A stretch of DNA of 64,000 nucleotides, taken from contig NZ_JALGBZ010000002.1 in the NCBI RefSeq assembly GCF_023757625.1, positions 62,001-126,000 of the forward strand. Reading direction: 5' to 3'. This document shows positions 34,154 to 51,007 of the stretch, in pieces (the first letter of the stretch is position 1; each line of letters starts with the position of its first letter). The DNA is from Halomonas sp. S3-1-1 (lineage in GTDB: Bacteria > Pseudomonadota > Gammaproteobacteria > Pseudomonadales > Halomonadaceae). The position numbers and the translations under genes are program-made. The notes beneath the pieces are model-generated. The model searched no databases, was not told the DNA's origin, and saw only the letters and a program-made list of their open reading frames with translations.

Positions 34154-36253
34154 ATGATCACCATTGCCCGCCGTACCGCGTTTTGTCTGCTCGCCCTGTC
34201 GCTGCTTGCTTGCCCGGCGCTTGCCTCGGCGGCGCTGTTGACCGATCTGGAGGTGCGTGACGCGCCTCAGGGCGAGGTCGAGCTGCTGCTTTCGTTTGAC
34301 GGCGCGCCGGGCGAGCTGACCGGCTACGCGCTGGAAGCGCCGCCGCGGCTGGCGCTGGATCTGGCCAATACACAAAATGGGCTCGCCGAGCGAAGCCAGG
34401 CAGTGGGGCAAGGCGGTGTAGAGCGCATTACCACCATCGAAGGCGGCGGGCGCACGCGCCTGATCGTCGATTTAAGCGGGGCGCACACGTTTCGCTCGGC
34501 GGCCTCACCGAGCCGGCTCAGCGTATTTCTTACCCCCACCGCCATTGGCTCCCAGCCGCCGGTCGCGCCAGCGTCGACGGTAAGCGCCGCCAGCGTTCCC
34601 GCCGCCACACCGACACCGCGTCCGGCACCTGCCGCCGCCAGCGGGCCGCAAATCGAGGACATCGATTTTCGCCGCGGCACCAATGGCGCCGGGCGGCTTC
34701 TGGTGACGTTCAGTCAGAGCGGAGTAAACGCCCGCGTCGAGGAGGCGGGGCTTGGCGTAGTGAACGCCTCCTTGCCGGGCGTCACGCTGCCCGCGTCGCT
34801 CGACCAGATTCTCGATGTCACCGACTTCGCCACGCCGATCAATCGCATCACGCCGCGCACCACCGCTACGGGTACCCAGCTCGAGCTACAAACTCAGGGG
34901 CCGTATGCGCTGCTCTCCTCGCAAAGCGGACGGGTGCTGACCGTTGACGTCGAGCCTGTGGCCACGCCCGCGGATTCGCTTTCCCAAGGGGCGGAAGAGC
35001 GCTTTACCGGAGACCGGCTGAGCCTCAACTTTCAGGACATCGAGGTGCGCTCGGTGCTGGCCACGCTTGCCGAGTTTACCGGGCTCAACCTGGTCGCCAG
35101 CGACAGCGTCACAGGTCGAGTCACACTGAACCTGAACGACGTACCCTGGGATCAGGCGCTGGCGCTGATTCTGCAAAGCCAGGGGCTGTCGAGCCGCGAG
35201 CAGGGTAACGTGATCGTGATCGCCCCGGCCGGAGAGCTTGCCGAGGTCGAGCGTCAGGAGATCGAGTCGCGCAACCAGCGCCAAACGCTGGCGCCGCTGG
35301 TGACCGAATTCATCGAGGTGCGCTACGCCCGCGCCGAGGATTTCGCCCAGCTTTTGCGCGGCGCCGAAGGCTTTGGCCTGTTGACCGACCGCGGCCGGGT
35401 CAGCGTGGACCAGCGCACCAATACATTGCTGGTACAGGATACAGCCGACCAGCTTCGCGAAATCGTGGCCACCCTGGACCGGCTCGACGTCGCCGTACGC
35501 CAGGTACAGATCGAGGCGCGTATCGTCATCGCGCGCGACACCGCTTCGCGTGAGCTTGGCATCAACTGGGGAGCGTCGAGCACTCGCGGTTTCCAGCTCA
35601 ACGAAGATACTGGACAATACGCTCGTCGCGATATCAATCCCAATGGCATCAGTCGCGCTCAGGGCGGGCTCGCCGTGGATCTTGGGCCCGGGGCGATCGG
35701 TGGCACCGGGTTCAGCTTCGGCTATCTCTCCGGCGACGTGCTGCTGGATCTCGAACTTCGAGCGTTGGAGAGCGAGGGCAAGAGCCAGACGATCTCCCAG
35801 CCGCGCATCATCACCGCCAACCAGCGCACCGCGACCATTCGCCAGGGCGAGGAGCGCGCCTTTCAGAGCGTGGACGTGCAGGGTAATCCGGACACTCAGT
35901 TCAAGGAGGCCGAGCTCTCGCTCGAGGTGACCCCGCAGATCACCCCGGACAACCGCATCATCATGGATCTGGTGATCAAGAACGACAGCTTCCGCGAAAG
36001 CGAATTCGGCGGCGAGCCGCCCATCGATACCAATCAGATCGAGACCCAGGTACTCGTGGACAATGGCCAAACCGTGGTGCTGGGCGGTATCTTGACTACC
36101 GAACAGCTCAGCCAAATCTCTAAAACGCCGCTTCTGGGCGATCTGCCGCTTTTGGGTCGGCTGTTTCGCTACAACCAGGAGAGCAATGAGAAGGTAGAGC
36201 TGTTAGTGTTTATTACTCCACGACTACTCGATGATGGTTTGGCGGTTCGCTGA
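34154..36253 (+). CDS. pilQ: Type IV pilus secretin PilQ
   Basis: A 699-residue outer-membrane secretin. After a signal peptide (residues 1-28) come two AMIN-type domains that bind peptidoglycan, a secretin/TonB short N-terminal domain ([10 protein letters not shown]), an N1/KH domain, and the C-terminal secretin pore with the conserved V-V-L-G-G-I and [14 protein letters not shown]. The ATG at 34154 starts a normal signal peptide; an in-frame TTG at 34109 would add 15 residues. Its stop codon overlaps the aroK start by one base. Confidence 0.93.
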   Translation: MITIARRTAFCLLALSLLACPALASAALLTDLEVRDAPQGEVELLLSFDGAPGELTGYALEAPPRLALDLANTQNGLAERSQAVGQGGVERITTIEGGGRTRLIVDLSGAHTFRSAASPSRLSVFLTPTAIGSQPPVAPASTVSAASVPAATPTPRPAPAAASGPQIEDIDFRRGTNGAGRLLVTFSQSGVNARVEEAGLGVVNASLPGVTLPASLDQILDVTDFATPINRITPRTTATGTQLELQTQGPYALLSSQSGRVLTVDVEPVATPADSLSQGAEERFTGDRLSLNFQDIEVRSVLATLAEFTGLNLVASDSVTGRVTLNLNDVPWDQALALILQSQGLSSREQGNVIVIAPAGELAEVERQEIESRNQRQTLAPLVTEFIEVRYARAEDFAQLLRGAEGFGLLTDRGRVSVDQRTNTLLVQDTADQLREIVATLDRLDVAVRQVQIEARIVIARDTASRELGINWGASSTRGFQLNEDTGQYARRDINPNGISRAQGGLAVDLGPGAIGGTGFSFGYLSGDVLLDLELRALESEGKSQTISQPRIITANQRTATIRQGEERAFQSVDVQGNPDTQFKEAELSLEVTPQITPDNRIIMDLVIKNDSFRESEFGGEPPIDTNQIETQVLVDNGQTVVLGGILTTEQLSQISKTPLLGDLPLLGRLFRYNQESNEKVELLVFITPRLLDDGLAVR

Positions 36254-36819
36254 TGCAGGATTTACCCAATCTTTTTCTGGTCGGCCCGATGGGAGCCGGC
36301 AAAAGTACCATCGGCCGTTTACTGGCCGCGGAGCTTTCGCGCACGTTTCATGACAGTGACCACGTAATTCAGGACCGCTGCGGTGCGGATATCCCTTGGA
36401 TTTTCGACGTCGAAGGCGAGCCCGGTTTTCGCCTGCGCGAAGTGCAGATGATCGACGAGCTCACCAGGCTTTCTGGGGTAGTGCTGGCCACCGGAGGCGG
36501 CGCGGTGCTGCGCGAAGAGAACCGCCGAGCGCTGCGCGAGCGCGGCACCGTGGTGTACCTGCTCACCACCGTCGAGCAGCAGCTCAAGCGCACCGCCCGC
36601 GACAAGAACCGCCCGCTATTGCAGCGCGTCGACCGCGAACAGGTGCTCAAGGACATGTTTTTACTGCGTGACCCGCTTTACCGCGCGACATCGGACATTA
36701 CCGTACGCACCGACCGGCGAAGCCCGCGCGCGGTGGTCAACGACATTTTGCGTCGCGCGCGGCGCTTGAACGACCTGCTGGAAAGCCGCCAGCTCACCGA
36801 CTCCGGGGTATCCTCATGA
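36253..36819 (+). CDS. aroK: Shikimate kinase
   Basis: A 188-residue kinase with P-loop G-P-M-G-A-G-K-S-T at residues 11-19, the shikimate-binding D-x-D region (H-D-S-D-H near 35) and the A-T-G-G-G-A-V substrate loop. It phosphorylates shikimate in aromatic amino acid synthesis. Its ATG overlaps the pilQ stop and its own stop overlaps aroB by four bases, so pilus and shikimate genes form one transcription unit, as in Pseudomonas. Confidence 0.95.
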   Translation: MQDLPNLFLVGPMGAGKSTIGRLLAAELSRTFHDSDHVIQDRCGADIPWIFDVEGEPGFRLREVQMIDELTRLSGVVLATGGGAVLREENRRALRERGTVVYLLTTVEQQLKRTARDKNRPLLQRVDREQVLKDMFLLRDPLYRATSDITVRTDRRSPRAVVNDILRRARRLNDLLESRQLTDSGVSS

Positions 36820-37919
36820 CCGCAAGCGCCCGGCGCACCCTCAACGTGGCGCTCGGCGAGCGCAGCTACCCCATTCATATCGGCCGCGCTCTGTTGAGTG
36901 AGCCCGGCCTGCTGGCGCCTTATTTGGCGGGGCGTCAGGTGATGGTGATAACCAACGACACGATTGCGCCGCTCTACTTGCAGGCGCTGATCGACGCGCT
37001 GCCCGACGAGTGCGACGTACGCACGTTGTCGCTACCCGACGGCGAGCGCTACAAGAACCTCGAACAGGTCGAGCGTATCTGGGATGCGCTGCTAGGGGCC
37101 GGTTTCAACCGCCGCTGCACGCTGGTGGCGCTTGGAGGCGGGGTGATCGGTGACATGGTCGGCTTCGCCGCCGCCGCCTACCAGCGCGGGGTGGCGTTCA
37201 TTCAAGTGCCTACCACGCTGCTCTCCCAGGTGGACTCTTCGGTAGGCGGCAAAACCGGCGTCAACCATCCGCTGGGCAAGAACATGATCGGCGCCTTCCA
37301 CCAGCCCCGCGCGGTGCTGATCGATACCGACACGCTGGCCACACTGCCCCCGCGCGAGCTCTCCGCTGGGCTTGCCGAAGTGATCAAGTACGGCCTGATT
37401 CGCAACGTGGCGTTTCTTGGCTGGCTTGAGCAGAACATGGACGCGCTTCGCCGCACGGATGCCGAGGCCGTCAGCGAGGCGATCGCGGTGAGCTGTCAAA
37501 TCAAGGCCGATATCGTCGCCGAGGACGAAACCGAGCAGGGCGTGCGCGCGCTGTTGAACCTGGGCCACACCTTCGGCCATGCCATCGAGGCGCACCAGGG
37601 CTACGGTAACTGGCTACACGGCGAGGCGGTCGGCGCCGGCATGGCGATGGCGGCCACACTCTCTTTCGAGCTTGGCATGATCGACGAGCCGGCACTCACC
37701 CGCGCCAGGGCGGCGATCGAGCGCGCCGGGCTGCCGTTGGCTGCACCGGCGAACATGGATGTCGAGGACTTTCTCAGCCGCATGCGCCTGGACAAGAAGA
37801 ACGTCGAGGCCCGGCTTCGCCTGATACTGCTAAATGCCCTGGGCGAGGCGGTGATCAGCGATGAGACGCCGCCGGATACGCTGGAAGAGCTGCTGCGGCG
37901 CTACCCGCGAAGCGAATAG
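36816..37919 (+). CDS. aroB: 3-dehydroquinate synthase
   Basis: A 367-residue NAD- and metal-dependent enzyme making 3-dehydroquinate from DAHP. Recognisable blocks are [43 protein letters not shown], and the metal ligands in [15 protein letters not shown] and H-G-E-A-V. Length is normal. It is the last gene of the pilM-aroB unit, and a terminator lies about 50 bases downstream. The damX-like SPOR gene usual at this point in relatives is missing. Confidence 0.95.
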   Translation: MTASARRTLNVALGERSYPIHIGRALLSEPGLLAPYLAGRQVMVITNDTIAPLYLQALIDALPDECDVRTLSLPDGERYKNLEQVERIWDALLGAGFNRRCTLVALGGGVIGDMVGFAAAAYQRGVAFIQVPTTLLSQVDSSVGGKTGVNHPLGKNMIGAFHQPRAVLIDTDTLATLPPRELSAGLAEVIKYGLIRNVAFLGWLEQNMDALRRTDAEAVSEAIAVSCQIKADIVAEDETEQGVRALLNLGHTFGHAIEAHQGYGNWLHGEAVGAGMAMAATLSFELGMIDEPALTRARAAIERAGLPLAAPANMDVEDFLSRMRLDKKNVEARLRLILLNALGEAVISDETPPDTLEELLRRYPRSE

Positions 37920-38394
37920 CGCACTGCTTTGCTTTATTCGTCTCGATAAAAGGCGCCGCCCGGCGCTCTCAAAAACCCGCCACCGTGGCGGGTTTTCTGC
38001 GTTTGGGTCATGCGTAAAGCCAACAGTTGCGCCAATCGGTATGCCGTATGCGTTATCGGCATGGAGAAATGCCGAATTGTAAGACTAAAGTCTATGTGGC
38101 GTTCGGGCTCACGCAGGCTACGCGAGGTGCCGGCTTAAGTGGTTGACGGGGCTATGTTTTTTGGTTGACTGGTACTGCAAATACAGGATTTGGCGAGAGT
38201 TTTGAGAATTTTGGTGCGGTCGGGCGATTGCGCCAGGTAGGGGCAAGTGGCTATGCTGAGCGGCCATTTTCCTGCGGCAGCGAACGCCAAAGAGCAGGGG
38301 GCTCGGGCGGGAAAGGCAAGTCAGAATAAAAAGAAAACCCGTCATTAAAGCACAAGTTCGCTGCCAGTAAAACACCTTGACTAGAGGCACGCCC
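37920..38394. promoter_or_regulatory. 475-base gap between aroB and gltB: terminator and gltB leader
   Basis: No convincing gene is present. At 37972-37996 a stem AAAACCCGCC/GGCGGGTTTT with TTTTC forms a terminator for aroB. Three copies of the half-site ATGCCG/CGGCAT lie at 38041-38046, 38057-38062 and 38069-38074 in alternating orientation. A small inverted repeat AGACT-AA-AGTCT follows at 38082-38093. The remaining 300 bases before gltB look like an untranslated leader; I could not place a convincing promoter. Confidence 0.5.
37972..37996 (+). terminator. Rho-independent terminator after aroB
   Basis: A 10-bp perfect stem AAAACCCGCC/GGCGGGTTTT with a 5-nt loop, ending in T4. The A-rich left side means that it could also act on the minus strand. 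Confidence 0.8.
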
Positions 38395-44290
<5,896 letters not shown>

Positions 44291-44326
44291 GTGCTGCGTT
44301 TAATGTAACGTTTGGAATAACCAATG

Positions 44327-44354
44327 CGGGCCGTGGCAACACGGCCCGTTTTTT
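44327..44354 (+). terminator. Rho-independent terminator of gltBD
   Basis: A perfect 9-bp stem CGGGCCGTG/CACGGCCCG with GCAA loop, followed by T6. Confidence 0.92.
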
Positions 44355-44400
44355 ATGGCGTGGCTCGGGGAGTCCCGGAAGGTGATGGTGGCAACACCGC

Positions 44401-44440
44401 TGTAGGAGCAGGCTTTAGCCAGCGACCTGTCGATAGGGGT
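44401..44440. repeat. REP-like palindromic element
   Basis: The segment starts TGTAGGAGCAGGC, then TTTA, then GCCAGCG, giving an imperfect hairpin with a TGTAGGAGC head. This closely resembles the extragenic REP elements of Pseudomonas (TGTAGGAGC or TGTGGGAGC head with a GC-rich hairpin). It is followed by GTCG and the palindrome GGGTACCC. It lies between gltD and pyrG, a typical intergenic place. Only one copy was noticed in this window. Confidence 0.5.
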
Positions 44441-44537
44441 ACCCGACGTGCTAACCCAACGGTTCAAATTGAGCCTTTGGGCGAGCTCTGGTATTCTGTC
44501 ATCCCATCCTGGTGTGGCTTTCTGCCGTGCCTTCTGA

Positions 44538-48449
<3,912 letters not shown>

Positions 48450-48465
48450 GCACAGGCGCTTCGCT

Positions 48466-48483
48466 TGTAAGCGATTGCTTAAT
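48466..48483 (+). promoter_or_regulatory. GacA/UvrY-type upstream activating box 1
   Basis: TGTAAGCGATTGCTTAAT matches the GacA consensus TGTAAG-N6-CTTACA at 10 of 12 defined positions. It lies about 200 bases before the predicted start of the CsrB/RsmZ-like RNA, similar to the distance reported for Pseudomonas rsm genes, and 17 bases past the eno stop. Confidence 0.65.
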
Positions 48484-48487
48484 CAAA

Positions 48488-48505
48488 TGTAAGAGATCGC
48501 TTACT
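48488..48505 (+). promoter_or_regulatory. GacA/UvrY-type upstream activating box 2
   Basis: TGTAAGAGATCGCTTACT matches TGTAAG-N6-CTTACA at 11 of 12 defined positions. Its centre is 22 bases (two helical turns) from box 1, so two GacA dimers could bind the same face of the DNA. Confidence 0.75.
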
Positions 48506-48600
48506 TAATCCCAAGAAAATAGTATTAAAGCACTATAAATAAATAGCTTTCTTTATAACGTTGTTTTTAAGTGCTTGATTTATAAGTAACTTTAATTTCA

Positions 48601-48627
48601 AGGCGAGCCTCCGGGCTCGCCTTTTTT
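48601..48627 (+). terminator. Rho-independent terminator (probably of eno)
   Basis: A perfect 9-bp stem AGGCGAGCC/GGCTCGCCT with loop TCCG and a T-run. It lies 152 bases after the eno stop and shortly before the sRNA, shielding the RNA gene from read-through. Confidence 0.88.
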
Positions 48628-48674
48628 AATGACGAGCGCTTTTTGCGTCGCGGCACATCTCTGCCACACTGGCG

Positions 48675-48842
48675 TCAGGACAAGGGGAGGCAAGGATGCT
48701 TTAGGCAGGATAGAGAGCGAAAGAAGCGGTGCGCCGGAGCCACAGTGAACGAGGCGCCGGCAAGGAGGACACCGAGGAGTGTTGACACAGGATGTGGTAA
48801 AAGGAAGTGCTTGGAGCGGGCGGCCTACGGGTCGCCTTTTTT
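48675..48842 (+). ncRNA. CsrB/RsmZ-family CsrA-sequestering small RNA (predicted)
   Basis: This protein-free stretch carries eleven GGA trinucleotides between 48678 and 48815, most in A-GGA or CA-GGA form, the binding signature of CsrA/RsmA. Several sit in hairpin loops: CACA-GGA-TGTG at 48787-48796, ACAC-CGAGGA-GTGT at 48769-48782, and a GCGCC/GGCGC stem at 48731-48757. It ends in a 7-bp GGCGGCC/GGTCGCC stem with a TACG loop and six T residues. Two GacA-type boxes lie about 170-210 bases upstream. In Pseudomonas rsmZ occupies the same place next to fdxA. The likely role is to titrate CsrA, encoded at 60287. The 5' end is estimated, not shown by the sequence. Confidence 0.8.
48819..48842 (+). 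terminator. Rho-independent terminator of the CsrB/RsmZ-like RNA
   Basis: Stem GGCGGCC/GGTCGCC (one G-T pair) with the stable loop TACG and a run of six T. Confidence 0.88.
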
Positions 48843-49069
48843 ATGCGCCGGTGATGGGCATCGACACCAACGTACTCACGAAGGGCAAGGGCTTCCTGGC
48901 GTTAGCGCGAATCCTATCGATGGTTACCTATCGATAGTTATAAGAAAAATGCATTGTTATTCCTTTCTACGATTAATTACCATGTCGCGTCCGAGTTAGC
49001 AGGCTATCGTTTGGTCTGCTCGTTGTCCGGTGCATTCCGCACCGGCCTGGTTTTATGGAGGCGACGACC

Positions 49070-50461
49070 ATGCCCTGGTGGGTAGCGATAAACGTACTGA
49101 TTTTTGCGCTGGCGATCGCGCTGCTGGCGCGCTGGCAGCGCCGCGGCGCGAGCCTTTCGCGTGTGGTATTGGTGGGTCTGATCGTTGGCGTACTGCTTGG
49201 CGCCGCGCTTCAGGGGCTTTACGCCGGCACCGACACGCTCACCGGCACCATTGACTGGGTCAACCTGGTCGGCGGCGGCTACGTGCAGCTTCTCAAGATG
49301 ATCATCATGCCCTTAGTGCTGGTGACGATCCTCTCGGCGGTCACAAGGCTTCACGACGCCAGTTCGCTGGGCAAGATCAGCGTTGGCGTACTGGCAATGC
49401 TAATGATCACGACGGCAATCTCCGCGATCATCGGTATCGGCATGACCCAGCTGTTCGGGCTTTCCGCCGAAGGGCTCGTTCAGGGCGCGCGTGAGCTCGA
49501 GCGCGGCCAGGACATCATCGAGCGCAGCGCCCAGGTCGCGGATCTGACCGTGCCGCAGCTGCTGCTGTCCTTCATTCCCAGCAATCCTTTCCAGGATTTG
49601 GCCGGCGCGCGCCCGACCTCGATCATCAGCGTGGTGATCTTCGCGACTTTTCTGGGCATGGCGGCACTCGGCATCAAGCGCGAGAACGCCGCACTCGGCG
49701 ACAGGCTGATCGACGGCATCGACGTTGTGCAGAAGTGGATCATGCGCCTGGTGCGCATGGTGATTCGTCTCACACCCTATGGCGTCATGGCGTTGATGAC
49801 CAAGGTGGTCGCCACGTCCGACATCGGCGATATTCTCGGCCTGTTAGGGTTCGTGGTGGCCTCCTATATCGGCCTTGGCCTGATTCTGGTGATGCACGCG
49901 CTGTTTCTGTCCGGCGCCGGTGTCAATCCGCTGCGCTACTTCCAGAAGGTGTGGCCGGTGCTGACGTTCGCGTTCACTTCGCGTTCGAGCGCGGCGACTA
50001 TTCCGCTCAACATCGAAGCCCAGGTGGACCGTATCGGCGTGCCGCCGGCGATCGCCAACTTCGCCGCCTCCTTCGGTGCCACCATCGGCCAGAACGGCTG
50101 CGCGGGGCTTTATCCTGCCATGCTCGCGATGATGATCGCGCCGACGGTGGGGATTGATCCGCTCTCGCTCGAGTTTCTGGCGACCCTGGTGCTGGTGGTG
50201 ACGCTGGCCTCCTTCGGCATCGCCGGTGTTGGCGGCGGGGCGACGTTTGCCGCGATCATCGTGCTCTCGACGCTGGATCTTCCGATCGCGCTGGCCGGGC
50301 TTTTGATCTCGATCGAGCCGCTGATCGACATGGGACGTACAGCGATCAACGTCAACGGCTCCATGACCGCAGGCACGGTGACCAGCCGGCTACTGGGCCA
50401 GCACGACGGGGCGATCTTCGCCGCCGAGTCCGACGAGCTGGGGACGCCGAAAGCCGCCTAG
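49070..50461 (+). CDS. Sodium/proton:dicarboxylate symporter-family transporter, possibly cystine (TcyP-like)
   Basis: A 463-residue protein of the DAACS (GltP/DctA/TcyP) superfamily with about eight helices and two re-entrant loops. [12 protein letters not shown] is the serine-rich HP1 loop and [11 protein letters not shown] the helix-7 region. The tail of the protein ([13 protein letters not shown]) and a long loop after helix 3 look more like the cystine transporter TcyP/YdjN than DctA. The ATG at 49070 has GGAGG eight bases upstream, whereas the ATG at 49055 has none. It is inserted between the sRNA and fdxA, where Pseudomonas has no gene. Confidence 0.85.
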   Translation: MPWWVAINVLIFALAIALLARWQRRGASLSRVVLVGLIVGVLLGAALQGLYAGTDTLTGTIDWVNLVGGGYVQLLKMIIMPLVLVTILSAVTRLHDASSLGKISVGVLAMLMITTAISAIIGIGMTQLFGLSAEGLVQGARELERGQDIIERSAQVADLTVPQLLLSFIPSNPFQDLAGARPTSIISVVIFATFLGMAALGIKRENAALGDRLIDGIDVVQKWIMRLVRMVIRLTPYGVMALMTKVVATSDIGDILGLLGFVVASYIGLGLILVMHALFLSGAGVNPLRYFQKVWPVLTFAFTSRSSAATIPLNIEAQVDRIGVPPAIANFAASFGATIGQNGCAGLYPAMLAMMIAPTVGIDPLSLEFLATLVLVVTLASFGIAGVGGGATFAAIIVLSTLDLPIALAGLLISIEPLIDMGRTAINVNGSMTAGTVTSRLLGQHDGAIFAAESDELGTPKAA

Positions 50462-50480
50462 CACGCGTTTTCAGGCCCAA

Positions 50481-50506
50481 AAAAAGCCACCTTCGGGTGG
50501 CTTTTT
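50481..50506. terminator. Bidirectional rho-independent terminator
   Basis: A perfect stem AAAAAGCCACC/GGTGGCTTTTT with TTCG tetraloop lies between the convergent transporter and fdxA genes. Confidence 0.92.
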
Positions 50507-50529
50507 CGTGTGCAGGGGCAGGGCAGGAC

Positions 50530-50853
50530 TCAGCGCTCGAGCTTGTCCATTTTGCCGCTCTTGCCGTCCCACTCTTCGGCGTCCGGCAGCGGGTCTTTCT
50601 TCTCGCTGATGTTCGGCCACACGTCGGCGAGCTCTGCGTTGATCTCGATGAAGGGCTCCTGACCATCCGGCAGCTCGTCTTCGGAGAAGATCGCCTCGGC
50701 GGGGCACTCCGGCTCGCACAGCGCGCAGTCGATGCACTCGTCGGGGTGGATCACCAGAAAGTTCGGGCCTTCATAAAAACAGTCGACCGGGCAGACTTCT
50801 ACGCAGTCGGTATATTTGCACTGGATGCAGTTTTCGGTAACGACAAACGTCAT
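50530..50853 (-). CDS. fdxA: 7Fe ferredoxin (3Fe-4S/4Fe-4S)
   Basis: A 107-residue ferredoxin of the Azotobacter FdI type. C9, C17 and C50 should hold the 3Fe-4S cluster and C21, C40, C43 and C46 the 4Fe-4S cluster; the spacing matches FdI with an offset of one. The extended acidic C-terminus is also typical. It is a cytosolic electron carrier. It is monocistronic, and its upstream region contains two pairs of direct repeats (50891-50949). Position beside mutS and the RsmZ-like RNA follows the Pseudomonas order. Confidence 0.95.
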   Translation of the reverse strand: MTFVVTENCIQCKYTDCVEVCPVDCFYEGPNFLVIHPDECIDCALCEPECPAEAIFSEDELPDGQEPFIEINAELADVWPNISEKKDPLPDAEEWDGKSGKMDKLER

Positions 50854-50890
50854 CGGTTGGTTCCTCTTGCCAGGCCGCCGGCGGCCACGG

Positions 50891-50949
50891 TAATCGTAAA
50901 TGATTGTTAATCGTGAATGGTTATAAGCTAACCGCTTTTTATAAGCTAA
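50891..50949. repeat. Two pairs of short direct repeats upstream of fdxA
   Basis: TAATCGTAAATG (50891-50902) and TAATCGTGAATG (50908-50919) are 17 bases apart, and TTATAAGCTAA occurs at 50921-50931 and 50939-50949, 18 bases apart. They occupy the fdxA promoter region and may be regulator sites. Confidence 0.55.
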
Positions 50950-51007
50950 AACGTATGCCGAGTATTCTAGAGGCGGTGCCGGGCTGCGGCAAGCGCGAAC
51001 TGGCCCG

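Noticed and set aside
34886..36115. 409-codon minus-strand frame inside pilQ
   Set aside because: Antisense shadow of a secretin with intact conserved motifs.
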